From assembly GCA_964350945.1 (NCBI GenBank), contig CAYGLF010000013.1, positions 1 through 36,371 on the forward strand: a stretch of DNA of 36,371 nucleotides. Reading direction: 5' to 3'. Shown here one piece after another: positions 1-8,228 of the stretch; within the stretch, counting starts at the first letter, position 1, and each line of letters starts with the position of its first letter. The translations under genes were made by a program, and so were the position numbers. The stretch is from CAYGLF01 sp964350945 (GTDB lineage: Bacteria > Chlamydiota > Chlamydiia > Chlamydiales > JAAZZY01). Below the pieces are notes generated by a model, which worked only from the letters and a program-made list of their open reading frames with translations, was not told where the DNA came from and did no database searches.

Positions 1-114
1 TTCATACATTCAATCTTAATAAGCCTATTGAATAAAAAAAATTTCTTGCTCCTATATGCCAAAGATGGTACTTTTCTAGCCTCTTAGGTTGTCAATTTCA
101 TTGTAGTCTTTTTA

Positions 115-1155
115 ATGAAACCCGCGTTTTTAAAACTCGAAGATGGATCAGAATTTAAAGGGAAATCCCCTTTAGATCAAGAAGGCTCTTTTCATGGTGA
201 AGTTGTTTTTACGACAGGAATGACTGGCTATGTCGAAACGCTCACCGACCCCTCTTATAGAGGCCAAATTATTTGTTTCACCTACCCCCTAATTGGTAAT
301 TACGGAGTTCCTTCTAAAGAATTCTGGGAATCGGAGCAAATCCATGCCAGAGGCGTTATTGTCTCTGAGGCTGCTTTTGAAAATACTCACTACCAATCCA
401 AACAATCGTTTTTAAAATGGCTTGAAGAGCAAAAGGTCCCTTATATCAGCGACGTAGATACCCGAGAGCTTACCAAAACACTTCGCGAGCAAGGGGTCAT
501 GCTTGGCGTAATTTCTTCAAAGAAAGTGAAAATAGTAGACACTAAAAACCCTATTAACACGGACCTAGTTAGTGAAGTGACCCTTCCACATAAAAAAACC
601 TATGGGTCAGGAACCAAAAAAATTATTGCTTTAGATTGCGGTATGAAAGAAGCGCAGATGAACTGCTTGCTTAAATATCCCGTTCAAGTCGATCGTGTTC
701 CCTATACCTACGATTTTTTAAAAGAGGACTTCGATGCTCTTTTTATTTCAAATGGACCAGGAAACCCTGAGACCTACCAACAGACCATCGGGCTGATTCA
801 ACAAACCATGAAATTAAAAAAGCCGATCTTTGGCATTTGTCTGGGCATGCAACTGCTTGCACTTGCAGCAGGTGCTAAAACCTATAAACTCCCCTATGGA
901 CATCGCGGTCAAAATCAACCCTGTATGGATTTAGAAACCAAAAGGTGCTACATCACCACTCAAAATCATGGGTTTGCCGTCCAACCTCAAATGCCATCGG
1001 GGTGGGTCGTCTCTTTTAAAAACCTAAACGACGGCTCTGTTGAGGGTATCAAACACAAAAAATTGCCTTTTTTCTCCGTCCAGTTTCACCCTGAAGCAAG
1101 AGGGGGGCCCGAAGATACGGAATACCTATTTGAGGAGTTTATAAAACTTTTATGA
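115..1155 (+). CDS. carA: Carbamoyl-phosphate synthase, small (glutaminase) subunit
   Basis: This subunit hydrolyses glutamine and passes ammonia to CarB, the first step of pyrimidine and arginine synthesis, in the cytoplasm. The 346 residues show the CarA-specific N-terminal domain (FTTGMTGYVETLTDPSY) followed by a class I glutamine amidotransferase domain. The nucleophile Cys242 lies in GICLGMQ, and His325 and Glu327 in FHPEA complete the triad. The length is slightly below E. coli CarA (about 380). The ATG has no clear Shine-Dalgarno sequence. A weak promoter-like pair (TTGAAT near 28, TATAT near 53) lies upstream but is not convincing. The stop overlaps the carB start (ATGA), so the two are translationally coupled. 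Identification is secure from motifs and partner. Confidence 0.97.
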   Translation: MKPAFLKLEDGSEFKGKSPLDQEGSFHGEVVFTTGMTGYVETLTDPSYRGQIICFTYPLIGNYGVPSKEFWESEQIHARGVIVSEAAFENTHYQSKQSFLKWLEEQKVPYISDVDTRELTKTLREQGVMLGVISSKKVKIVDTKNPINTDLVSEVTLPHKKTYGSGTKKIIALDCGMKEAQMNCLLKYPVQVDRVPYTYDFLKEDFDALFISNGPGNPETYQQTIGLIQQTMKLKKPIFGICLGMQLLALAAGAKTYKLPYGHRGQNQPCMDLETKRCYITTQNHGFAVQPQMPSGWVVSFKNLNDGSVEGIKHKKLPFFSVQFHPEARGGPEDTEYLFEEFIKLL

Positions 1156-4100
1156 AAAAGATATTGATACTTGGGTCAGGTGGATTGCGGATTGGTCAAG
1201 CGGGAGAATTTGACTATTCGGGCTCACAAGCCATCAAGGCTATTAAGGAAGAAGGACATCAAACAGTTTTGATCAATCCTAATATTGCCACTGTCCAAAC
1301 CGATCCTAATATGGCAGATAAGGTGTATTTACAGCCTTTAAATGTAGCGACCACAACCAAAATTATTGAGCAAGAACGCCCCGATGCAATCTTACTAGGG
1401 TTTGGTGGGCAGACTGCTTTGAACTTAGGATTAGCATTAGACCAAGCAGGCGTTTTAAAAAAATATGGCGTTCAAGTTTTAGGAAGTTCAACAAAAACCA
1501 TTCGAGCTACCGAAGATCGTGAGCTTTTTAAAAAAAGGCTCCAAAAAATCAAGATCCCAACTCCCAAAAGCATTTCGTGTAACAATACCCAAGAAGCATT
1601 AGACGCTGCTGAAAAACTAGGCTACCCTGTTATGATCCGCTCAGGATTTTCACTAGGGGGACTGGGTGCTGGAAAAATTACCTCTGCTAAAATTTTGGAA
1701 AAAAAAGCTAATGAAACCTTTCAGTGTTCTCCTCAAATTCTAGTTGAAGAATACCTTGTTGGCTGGAAAGAACTTGAATATGAAATTGTCCGTGATTCTT
1801 TTGACAATTGCATTGCTGTTTGCAATATGGAAAACTTTGATCCTATGGGCATCCATACAGGAGAAAGTATTGTCATCGCACCTTCTCAGAGCTTAACAGA
1901 CCAAGAGTATCAAAAGCTGCGTACCATGGCTCTAAAGATTGTCCGGGAGTTTGAAATTATTGGTGAGTGCAATGTCCAATATGCTCTTAACCCAAATAAT
2001 GGGGAGGTTCGCGTTATTGAAGTCAATGCCCGCCTCTCAAGATCTAGCGCTCTAGCTTCTAAAGCAACGGGATACCCCTTAGCTTTTGTAGCTGCCAAAA
2101 TTTCTTTAGGTAAAGCCTTGCACGAGATTTCTAATGGTGTGACAAAAAAAACAACCGCTTTTTTTGAACCCGCTTTGGACTATATGGCCATTAAAATCCC
2201 TCGTTGGGATACCACCAAACTCAAAGCAGCAGAGCGAACAATTGGCTCTGAAATGAAAAGTGTCGGGGAAGTGATGGCCATTGGCCGCTCTTTTTGTGAA
2301 ACCCTTCAAAAAGCTATTCGCATGCTCAATATCGGCGCTTGTGGCCTAGATGCCTACCCGCAAGAGATCCCCAACATTCTTCAAGAAATCAAACATCCAA
2401 CCGATCGACGCATTTTTGCGATCTATCAATTTTTTCTACTGGGCAACAGCGTTGCCTCAGTACAGAAAATTACTCATATCAACCCTTGGTTCTTAAATCA
2501 TTTGCATGCACTAGCCCAAGTGGAAAAAAAATTAAGGGAAGAAAAAGACTTTTCCAATCTACTCCTTGCTAAAAAATGGGGATTTTCCGATGCCTCTTTG
2601 GCTCAATTTTATTCCACATCCGAAGATGCCATTCGCAAAGAGCGCCTGAAAAGAAAGATCATCCCTTACATCAAACAGATTGACACTCTAGCAGGAGAAT
2701 TCCCCGCTCAAACCAATTACCTCTACATGACTTACCATGGGGACTCTCATGATGTGGAAATGCAAAAAAACCCTATCGCCGTACTGGGATCTGGTCCCTA
2801 CTGTATTGGCTCTTCCGTTGAATTTGACTGGTGCGCAGTAAACACTGTAAGAGAGCTAAGAGCCCAAAAAAAACAAACCATTTTAATCAACTCCAACCCG
2901 GAAACAGTCTCTACTGATTATGATGAGTCAGACCATCTCTACTTTGAAGAACTGACACTAGAGCGCGTCTCTGACATCCTCGACTTTGAAAAACCTGCAG
3001 GCTTAATTTTATCAGTAGGCGGACAAATCGCCAACAACCTTGCGATCCCTCTCCATGAGCGTGGCTACCCCCTTTTAGGAACCAAAGCTGCCTTTATTGA
3101 CCATGCTGAAAATAGAGCTAAATTTTCCTCTCTTCTTAATGAATTAGGTATAGATCAACCACAATGGATCTCGGCAGATTCGCTTGAACAAGCACAACAG
3201 TTTGTAGATCGCATTGGGTTTCCTGTTCTTGTTCGCCCCTCTTATGTCCTCTCTGGTGCCGCTATGAATGTGATTTATAATCAAAAAGAGCTGCAGCAGT
3301 TTTTATCAGAAGCTCTTTTGGTTTCCAAAAAATACCCAGTGGTCCTGTCACAGTTCATACAAAATGCCAAAGAAATTGAAATTGATGGTGTGGCCAGTGC
3401 TGGTCAAGTGCAGATACAAGTGATTTCTGAGCATGTTGAAAATGCCGGCGTCCACTCTGGAGATGCAACCATTGTCCTTCCTCCTCAAAGGCTGTACTTA
3501 GAAACTATTCGACGCATCAAACGCATCACCCAAAAAATCTGTAAAGCTCTACAAATTACAGGACCTTTTAACATTCAATTTCTCGCACAAAATAACGATA
3601 TTAAAGTGATTGAATGTAACTTAAGAGCCTCTCGCTCCTTCCCTTTTGTATCTAAGACAACGGGCCATAATCTGATCCAAATTGCCACCCGCATTTTCCT
3701 CAATAAATACCGTAAAAAAACCTACCAGACTTTAGAGCTTGACTTTGTTGGTGTCAAAAGCCCTCAGTTTTCATATAGCCGTTTGAAAGGCTCCAACCCC
3801 GTCGCCCATGTGGAAATGGCGTCCACAGGTGAAGTCGCCTGCTTGGGCGATGACCTGAATGAAGCTTTTTTAGCTTCTTGGCAATCCACAGAGCAGCAGG
3901 TAATAGGCAAACGCATCTTTTTTAGTATTGCTCGAGAAAAAAAGGCCAAGCTATTGCCCTACATTAAAAATTTAGAAGCCGCTGGATGGGAAATTTATGC
4001 GACAGAAGGCACCCAAGATTTTCTAGCAAAACATGGCATTGCCTCTTTATTCGCTTTTAAAATTAGTGAAAAAACCGCTCCGAATACAGCAACATTGATT

Positions 4101-4310
4101 CAAGAAAAACAGGTGGATTTGATTATTAACATCCCCAGTGAAAATGGTCCCTCCCATAAAACAGATGGCTATCAAATTAGAAGAATGGCAATCGATAATC
4201 ACGTCCCTCTCATCACCAATCTGCAACTTGCCCAACTCTTTTTAATTGGCCTTGTCCATAAAAAGAATCCCAAAAAACGCATCAAATCCTGGCAAGACTT
4301 CCATGGATAA
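1152..4310 (+). CDS. carB: Carbamoyl-phosphate synthase, large subunit
   Basis: This subunit makes carbamoyl phosphate from bicarbonate, ammonia from CarA and two ATP. The 1052 residues contain the two duplicated ATP-grasp halves. The first begins MKKILILGSGGLRIGQAGEFDYSG, and the second begins near residue 545 with PIAVLGSGPYCIGSSVEFDWC. The C-terminal MGS-like allosteric domain is also present (YATEGTQDFLAKHGI and onward). The length matches the family (about 1070) and all domains appear intact. It overlaps carA by 4 bases, and the last codons overlap the following glycosyltransferase start by 8 bases, so the three genes are probably co-transcribed. pyrB lies about 5.5 kb downstream, so carbamoyl phosphate use is encoded nearby but not in the same operon. 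Confidence 0.98.
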   Translation: MKKILILGSGGLRIGQAGEFDYSGSQAIKAIKEEGHQTVLINPNIATVQTDPNMADKVYLQPLNVATTTKIIEQERPDAILLGFGGQTALNLGLALDQAGVLKKYGVQVLGSSTKTIRATEDRELFKKRLQKIKIPTPKSISCNNTQEALDAAEKLGYPVMIRSGFSLGGLGAGKITSAKILEKKANETFQCSPQILVEEYLVGWKELEYEIVRDSFDNCIAVCNMENFDPMGIHTGESIVIAPSQSLTDQEYQKLRTMALKIVREFEIIGECNVQYALNPNNGEVRVIEVNARLSRSSALASKATGYPLAFVAAKISLGKALHEISNGVTKKTTAFFEPALDYMAIKIPRWDTTKLKAAERTIGSEMKSVGEVMAIGRSFCETLQKAIRMLNIGACGLDAYPQEIPNILQEIKHPTDRRIFAIYQFFLLGNSVASVQKITHINPWFLNHLHALAQVEKKLREEKDFSNLLLAKKWGFSDASLAQFYSTSEDAIRKERLKRKIIPYIKQIDTLAGEFPAQTNYLYMTYHGDSHDVEMQKNPIAVLGSGPYCIGSSVEFDWCAVNTVRELRAQKKQTILINSNPETVSTDYDESDHLYFEELTLERVSDILDFEKPAGLILSVGGQIANNLAIPLHERGYPLLGTKAAFIDHAENRAKFSSLLNELGIDQPQWISADSLEQAQQFVDRIGFPVLVRPSYVLSGAAMNVIYNQKELQQFLSEALLVSKKYPVVLSQFIQNAKEIEIDGVASAGQVQIQVISEHVENAGVHSGDATIVLPPQRLYLETIRRIKRITQKICKALQITGPFNIQFLAQNNDIKVIECNLRASRSFPFVSKTTGHNLIQIATRIFLNKYRKKTYQTLELDFVGVKSPQFSYSRLKGSNPVAHVEMASTGEVACLGDDLNEAFLASWQSTEQQVIGKRIFFSIAREKKAKLLPYIKNLEAAGWEIYATEGTQDFLAKHGIASLFAFKISEKTAPNTATLIQEKQVDLIINIPSENGPSHKTDGYQIRRMAIDNHVPLITNLQLAQLFLIGLVHKKNPKKRIKSWQDFHG

Positions 4311-5394
4311 GAAGCCTAAATTAAAAATTAGGATTGCTCGCAAGCTCGTTGATTTTTTAAAGAAAAGGCGTCCTATAAAAAAAAGAGGAACTCCCTCTCG
4401 CATTTTAATTGTCAGTAATACGGGTATTGGAGATACGCTATGGGGAACTCCAGCCATTGAGGCCCTTCGAAAAAAATACCCCCAAGCGACTATCTGTGTG
4501 TTGGCAAGCTCACTAAGTGCTCAAGTGCTTAAAAACAACCCTTATATTGATGAGATTATCAACCTCAAAAAGGGTAGGGGACTTCTTTTTTTCACGCACT
4601 TTTTTTCTCTTTCGAAAAAAAAATTCGACTCGATCCTTATTTTTCATACCTCCTACAAGTGGTCGGTTCTCCTTTTTTATCTTTTGGCCCCTCAACATCT
4701 TCTAGGGTATGAACACGACACCAAAGAACTCACCCCCCTTTTGTCAAAAGTTTTTCATGGGAACCTTCAACACCCCATTATCCAAAGGCTTAATCTCGTA
4801 AAAGAAATTGGGGCTGAGACCACCACAGATTTGATGCAGCTATACTTGACCCACGAGGAGGAAAAGCAAGCAGCTGATTTTCTGGCCTCTCACCATCTGC
4901 CAAACCAAAAAAAACTCATTGGCCTGCAGCCTGGAGCCAGCCAGCTTTTTAAATGCTGGCCCCTACAAAATTTTATCGATTTAGCTCAACTGATTGATAA
5001 AAAGCTCGATGCTCAAATGATCGTCTTTGGAAGCGATGAAGAAATCCCTTTTGCACAAGAGATTCAGAAAAAAGCCCCTCTCATTATTGCTGCCGGGCAA
5101 TTGCCGCTGCGCGCAAGCGCTGCTCTTTTCAAAAGTTTAGATTTACTGATAACCAATGATACGGGCCCCTTGCACCTAGCACTCGCTTTAAAAACTCCGC
5201 TGATTGTTCTTTTTGGTCCCACCCCAAGCTCTTTATGCTGGCCACATTTAAAAAGCCCTTTGGTGAAAATCATAGAAAGGGAGATCCCCTGCATTCAATG
5301 TATCCGCCAACGGTGTAAGTTGCCCTATTGCCTCGAAAGGATTTCAGCGCAGGAAGTTTTTGAAAGCATCGAAACAATGCTAAAAATTCATTAA
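4303..5394 (+). CDS. Family 9 glycosyltransferase (LPS heptosyltransferase-like)
   Basis: This is a predicted ADP-heptose:LPS heptosyltransferase-type enzyme (GT-B fold, family 9), adding a sugar to lipopolysaccharide at the cytoplasmic face of the inner membrane. Family landmarks are the N-terminal NTGIGDTLWGTPAIEALRKKYP, the nucleotide-sugar site GLQPGAS followed by KCWP, NDTGPLHLA and LFGPT, and a Cys-rich C-terminus (CIQCIRQRCKLPYC) typical of heptosyltransferases. I start at the ATG at 4303, giving 363 residues; an in-frame TTG at 4246 would add 19 residues inside carB. The N-terminus is strongly basic (KKPKLKIRIARKLVDFLKKRR), which suits membrane association. Donor and acceptor cannot be read from the sequence. 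Linkage to carAB looks positional, not functional. Confidence 0.85.
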   Translation: MDKKPKLKIRIARKLVDFLKKRRPIKKRGTPSRILIVSNTGIGDTLWGTPAIEALRKKYPQATICVLASSLSAQVLKNNPYIDEIINLKKGRGLLFFTHFFSLSKKKFDSILIFHTSYKWSVLLFYLLAPQHLLGYEHDTKELTPLLSKVFHGNLQHPIIQRLNLVKEIGAETTTDLMQLYLTHEEEKQAADFLASHHLPNQKKLIGLQPGASQLFKCWPLQNFIDLAQLIDKKLDAQMIVFGSDEEIPFAQEIQKKAPLIIAAGQLPLRASAALFKSLDLLITNDTGPLHLALALKTPLIVLFGPTPSSLCWPHLKSPLVKIIEREIPCIQCIRQRCKLPYCLERISAQEVFESIETMLKIH

Positions 5395-5501
5395 AGACAT
5401 CTCATTATTTAAACCCACTGAAAAGTCCAGTGCATTAAATACACCGTCTCTTTACAATTTAGCCCCATAAAAATAAATCGCACCCTTATGGAGAAAAATC
5501 A

Positions 5502-5860
5502 ATGAGCATCCCCCATTTCCGCCCAGACACTCCAATTCCGAAATCTCTGTTCCTCACCCCATTAGCATTATCAGCAGATAGCGACCAAAAAACAAGGGGA
5601 AGCGCCGGGCAAAAGCCGCATTTGATGCCACAGAAGAGGGCGATAGAAAAACGCAAAGGCTCTCAGTAACACAATGCCCAAGAGGCACTTTTCCAAGTGC
5701 AGGTGTAGCGCTCCAAAAATTCCCTTCAGAGGGAGCATTAGCTGGCACCTTTTCAAGTAGCTCGCAAGCCTTTACTCCAACCCTTCCACTAAAAAGTGCT
5801 TTTGGCTCTGGATCATCGGCATTCACCCCTATTCCTAGCAAATTCAGCTGGGAGAAAGGG
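5502..5860 (+). other. N-terminal coding region of the LRR gene, disrupted by an apparent frameshift
   Basis: An ATG at 5502 has a Shine-Dalgarno GGAG at 5490-5493 and opens a 55-codon frame (MSIPHFRPDTPIPKSLFLTP...) that stops at 5667-5669. The frame of the downstream leucine-rich repeat gene is open from 5582 and reads a Ser/Pro/Gly-rich, effector-like segment (for example LQKFPSEGALAGTF and FTPIPSKFSWEKG) straight into the LRR ORF. The two frames overlap at 5582-5669, where a run of six A (5587-5592) follows GACC. One extra A, or a -1 slip there, would join them into a protein of about 435 residues. This may be a real frameshift mutation, a homopolymer error in the assembly, or slippage. 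The downstream part could still be made from the internal GTG at 5861. Confidence 0.6.
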
Positions 5861-6808
5861 GTGGACATAAGTGATGTTGAGGCAAGAAGCAGAAGTAAAC
5901 TAAGCTCACTCATTTTAAGATTCAGTCCTTATAAAGATCCTTCTCTAACCCTTCCTTGCCATGAATTAACTTCTCTACCAGATAGGCTAAATCTTAGAGG
6001 GCTTCAAATGGTTAATTTTGCAGGAAATCAACTCACAAAAATCCCTCTAAGTTTATTTAGATCTCATGACATCACCATTTTGAACCTTACTCAAAATAAA
6101 ATCACCATTCTCCCCGAAGATATCGGTCAACTCACATCTTTAGTGCAACTGCATATTGGAAATAACAGGCTGACTTCTCTTCCCAAAGCAGTTTCAGAAT
6201 TGGAATCTTTAGAGGAGCTCATTGTAAATAGTAACCATCTAAAAGCTCTTCCTAATTTAAAAGGATTAACCCGGCTAAAAACGTTGGTTGTCAACTATAA
6301 TTTCCTTTCAAAATTGCCTCTGAGTTTAGCTTCATTAACTCAATTAACAACACTTGGTATACGAGAAAATCGACTTCCTAAATTCCCTCCTGAAATTCTA
6401 ACCTTAAAAGCTTTAGTTCAGCTCGACCTTAATGGGAACGAAATAGAAGTTTTGCCAGAAGAAATTGGAGAGCTCTCCCAACTAGAAAGGCTTGATTTGG
6501 GAACTAATTACATTCAAAAATTACCCCCTACTTTTGGGAAATTAACCCACTTAAAAACATGCATTCTCTCCGACAACTTTTTTAAAAGTCTCCATAGCTG
6601 TGTAGGGAAACTCCGTTCTCTACAGACACTCGTTCTCACTAGGAACCAGCTCACACACCTTCCTGAAAGCCTGGGCAGGCTAGAAGCACTTAGTTCCATC
6701 GAAATCGATGGCAATCAAATAGACAGAGGCTCTCTCTTAGGAAGTATTCGTGAAAAAGTTACGGAAAGTTCTTATCAAAGAGCCGAAGGCATCAGCTACG
6801 AGGCCTAA
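5861..6808 (+). CDS. Leucine-rich repeat protein (putative effector)
   Basis: The 315 residues carry about ten tandem leucine-rich repeats of roughly 23 residues with the pattern LxxLxLxxNxLxxLPxxI, for example LTSLVQLHIGNNRLTSLP and LVQLDLNGNEIEVLP. They run from about residue 45 to 300, ending in a short charged tail. Such solenoids bind proteins, and in intracellular bacteria they are often secreted effectors, but no catalytic domain is visible. The start given is a GTG with GGGAG at 5850-5854. The reading frame continues upstream to 5582, so the true protein may begin at 5502 through a frameshift (see the preceding entry). It faces another LRR gene tail to tail. The LRR call is certain; the role is not. 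Confidence 0.85.
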   Translation: MDISDVEARSRSKLSSLILRFSPYKDPSLTLPCHELTSLPDRLNLRGLQMVNFAGNQLTKIPLSLFRSHDITILNLTQNKITILPEDIGQLTSLVQLHIGNNRLTSLPKAVSELESLEELIVNSNHLKALPNLKGLTRLKTLVVNYNFLSKLPLSLASLTQLTTLGIRENRLPKFPPEILTLKALVQLDLNGNEIEVLPEEIGELSQLERLDLGTNYIQKLPPTFGKLTHLKTCILSDNFFKSLHSCVGKLRSLQTLVLTRNQLTHLPESLGRLEALSSIEIDGNQIDRGSLLGSIREKVTESSYQRAEGISYEA

Positions 6809-6992
6809 GCCATTACTTGAAGTCTACTGGGATCACGAACGGCTATATCCAAAAATTTACAGCCAATACCCTCAATGTAAGGGGTGGACATGAATTTCTT
6901 TTCCACTCTGGGCAAGCACCCAACAACTCTTTTACAAATTTTAAAAGAGCAAGGCGTAAAGGCTCCTTTTTAGTTTCTAAACTTTACAAAAC

Positions 6993-8006
6993 TCATTGTG
7001 TTGGTGACTCTACCTCACCACCCTTAGATGAGTCTTTGGATTCACTTGCAAGCTCGCTAGGAACATCAAAAGTAATTTCAGGACAATTTGTTTCTCCACC
7101 TTCAAAGATGAAGTTTTTTAAATCAACCAATGTTTTATCAGTGAATAAATTCCCTTCAAGGCAAACTGAGCTCGTTTGAGGTAGCTTAAAAATAACAGAA
7201 GGAGGGGTAGTAAAAGCATTTAAACTTAAATGCAAACACACAAGATCGGTAAGCTCACTGATGCTGTCTGGTAGCTCTTTAAGACGATTGCCACTTAAAC
7301 AAAGGGCACGTAGTGGCAGCTCTCCTATGTCAGGGTTAAGTTCATCAAGTTGGTTATTATTTGCATGAAGGTGTCGTAGTCTGGTCAATGCTGAAAGTTT
7401 AGGAGGAAGCTTTTTCAAATGATTGTCACCTGCAATAAGCACCGTTAAGTGCTTCAAATTCGTGACTGCATCTGGAAGAGTACTAAGACCATTTCCCGAC
7501 ACATCAAGCCAAGTTAACTGTTCCTTAAAAAAATCCAAACTAAGAGGCAACGACCCCACCTTCAATCCCTTTAAATTTAGTTCTCTCAAGTAGAACTGAG
7601 CACAGAGAGTTATTTTATTCAACGCATCCTGTCGGCCACTGGCAGCATTTTCATCCACATCCTCTTGCATCGACCATCCTAAGAAAGAGGATTTTACCTT
7701 GCCTTCAAACACATTCTTAGAGCCGTCGCCATTTTTTAATTGCTGCAGTCGAACTGCTTCTTGATGCTCAAGCTCTGCGAGCACCTGACTACATAGATCG
7801 CCTTTTTTATAGACCACTCCCCCAAATGTTTGCACCTCTTTAGAGGTTGCTGGAGGAGGAATAATGGATAATAAAAACCCTAAATTAGTAAAGGCCTTAC
7901 GTTTTGCGTCCTCATTTTCAATATCACGATCCCCTTTTTCCAATCTTCCTGAAAATATGGGCCACTCTTCTCTTTGAATCGATCGTATCACACTGTATAA
8001 AGACAT
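6993..8006 (-). CDS. Leucine-rich repeat protein (putative effector)
   Basis: This 337-residue protein has a non-repeat N-terminal region of about 140 residues (MSLYSVIRSIQREEW...) followed by about seven leucine-rich repeats, such as LTWLDVSGNGLSTLP, LTVLIAGDNHLKKLP and LRALCLSGNRLKELP. It ends in an acidic/Ser-rich tail (ESKDSSKGGEVESPTQ). A Shine-Dalgarno AAGG lies about 6 bases before the ATG. The gene is convergent with the LRR gene at 5861-6808, with 184 bases between their stops. The N-terminal region matches no domain I recognise. The unstructured ends and lack of a Sec signal fit a cytosolic or type III-secreted protein, which is an inference. Confidence 0.85.
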   Translation of the reverse strand: MSLYSVIRSIQREEWPIFSGRLEKGDRDIENEDAKRKAFTNLGFLLSIIPPPATSKEVQTFGGVVYKKGDLCSQVLAELEHQEAVRLQQLKNGDGSKNVFEGKVKSSFLGWSMQEDVDENAASGRQDALNKITLCAQFYLRELNLKGLKVGSLPLSLDFFKEQLTWLDVSGNGLSTLPDAVTNLKHLTVLIAGDNHLKKLPPKLSALTRLRHLHANNNQLDELNPDIGELPLRALCLSGNRLKELPDSISELTDLVCLHLSLNAFTTPPSVIFKLPQTSSVCLEGNLFTDKTLVDLKNFIFEGGETNCPEITFDVPSELASESKDSSKGGEVESPTQ

Positions 8007-8136
8007 TATTGACCTTGAAATATTAAAAAAATCAATCGAGAATATCTGAATGGATTAAATATTTCTACCCTTTAGTGACAATGAAATTTCAATTTCAAAA
8101 ACTGTATCTGTTTAATAACAACAAAAAGGAGCAAGC

Positions 8137-8208
8137 ATGAAAATTAAATTTTCAAATTTTGTTATCAATAAACAACTTCAATATGATAAACATTACTCTT
8201 TAATCTAA
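8137..8208 (+). CDS. Possible 23-residue leader or small protein
   Basis: A short frame (MKIKFSNFVINKQLQYDKHYSLI) starts at an ATG with a strong Shine-Dalgarno sequence (AAAGGAG, 5-6 bases upstream) and stops 20 bases before the TTG start of the SDR/DUF2867 gene. The ribosome site is better than that of the gene behind it, so translation of this frame could deliver ribosomes to the weak TTG start. It resembles no peptide I know. It may be a chance ORF in AT-rich DNA. Confidence 0.3.
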   Translation: MKIKFSNFVINKQLQYDKHYSLI

Positions 8209-8228
8209 TCACTCAGGGTTTAGTTCAG

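Noticed and set aside
5587..5593. AAAAAAC as a canonical -1 programmed frameshift heptamer
   Set aside because: In the frame that starts at 5502 the codons are CAA AAA ACA, so the heptamer is out of register for the X XXY YYZ rule. Simple slippage or an indel fits better.
5554..5913. 119-residue minus-strand ORF over the 5' part of the LRR gene
   Set aside because: It mirrors the coding frame of the LRR upstream segment, has no domain and no ribosome site, and is best seen as a shadow of the frame-disrupted N-terminus.
6927..6949. Hairpin CTCTTTTA...TAAAAGAG between the LRR genes as a terminator
   Set aside because: The 8-base stem is real but no T-run follows on either strand, so I do not list it.
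6817..7179. 120-residue plus-strand ORF between the two LRR genes
   Set aside because: Half of it is antisense to the second LRR gene, no ribosome site or domain is visible, and the composition does not look selected.
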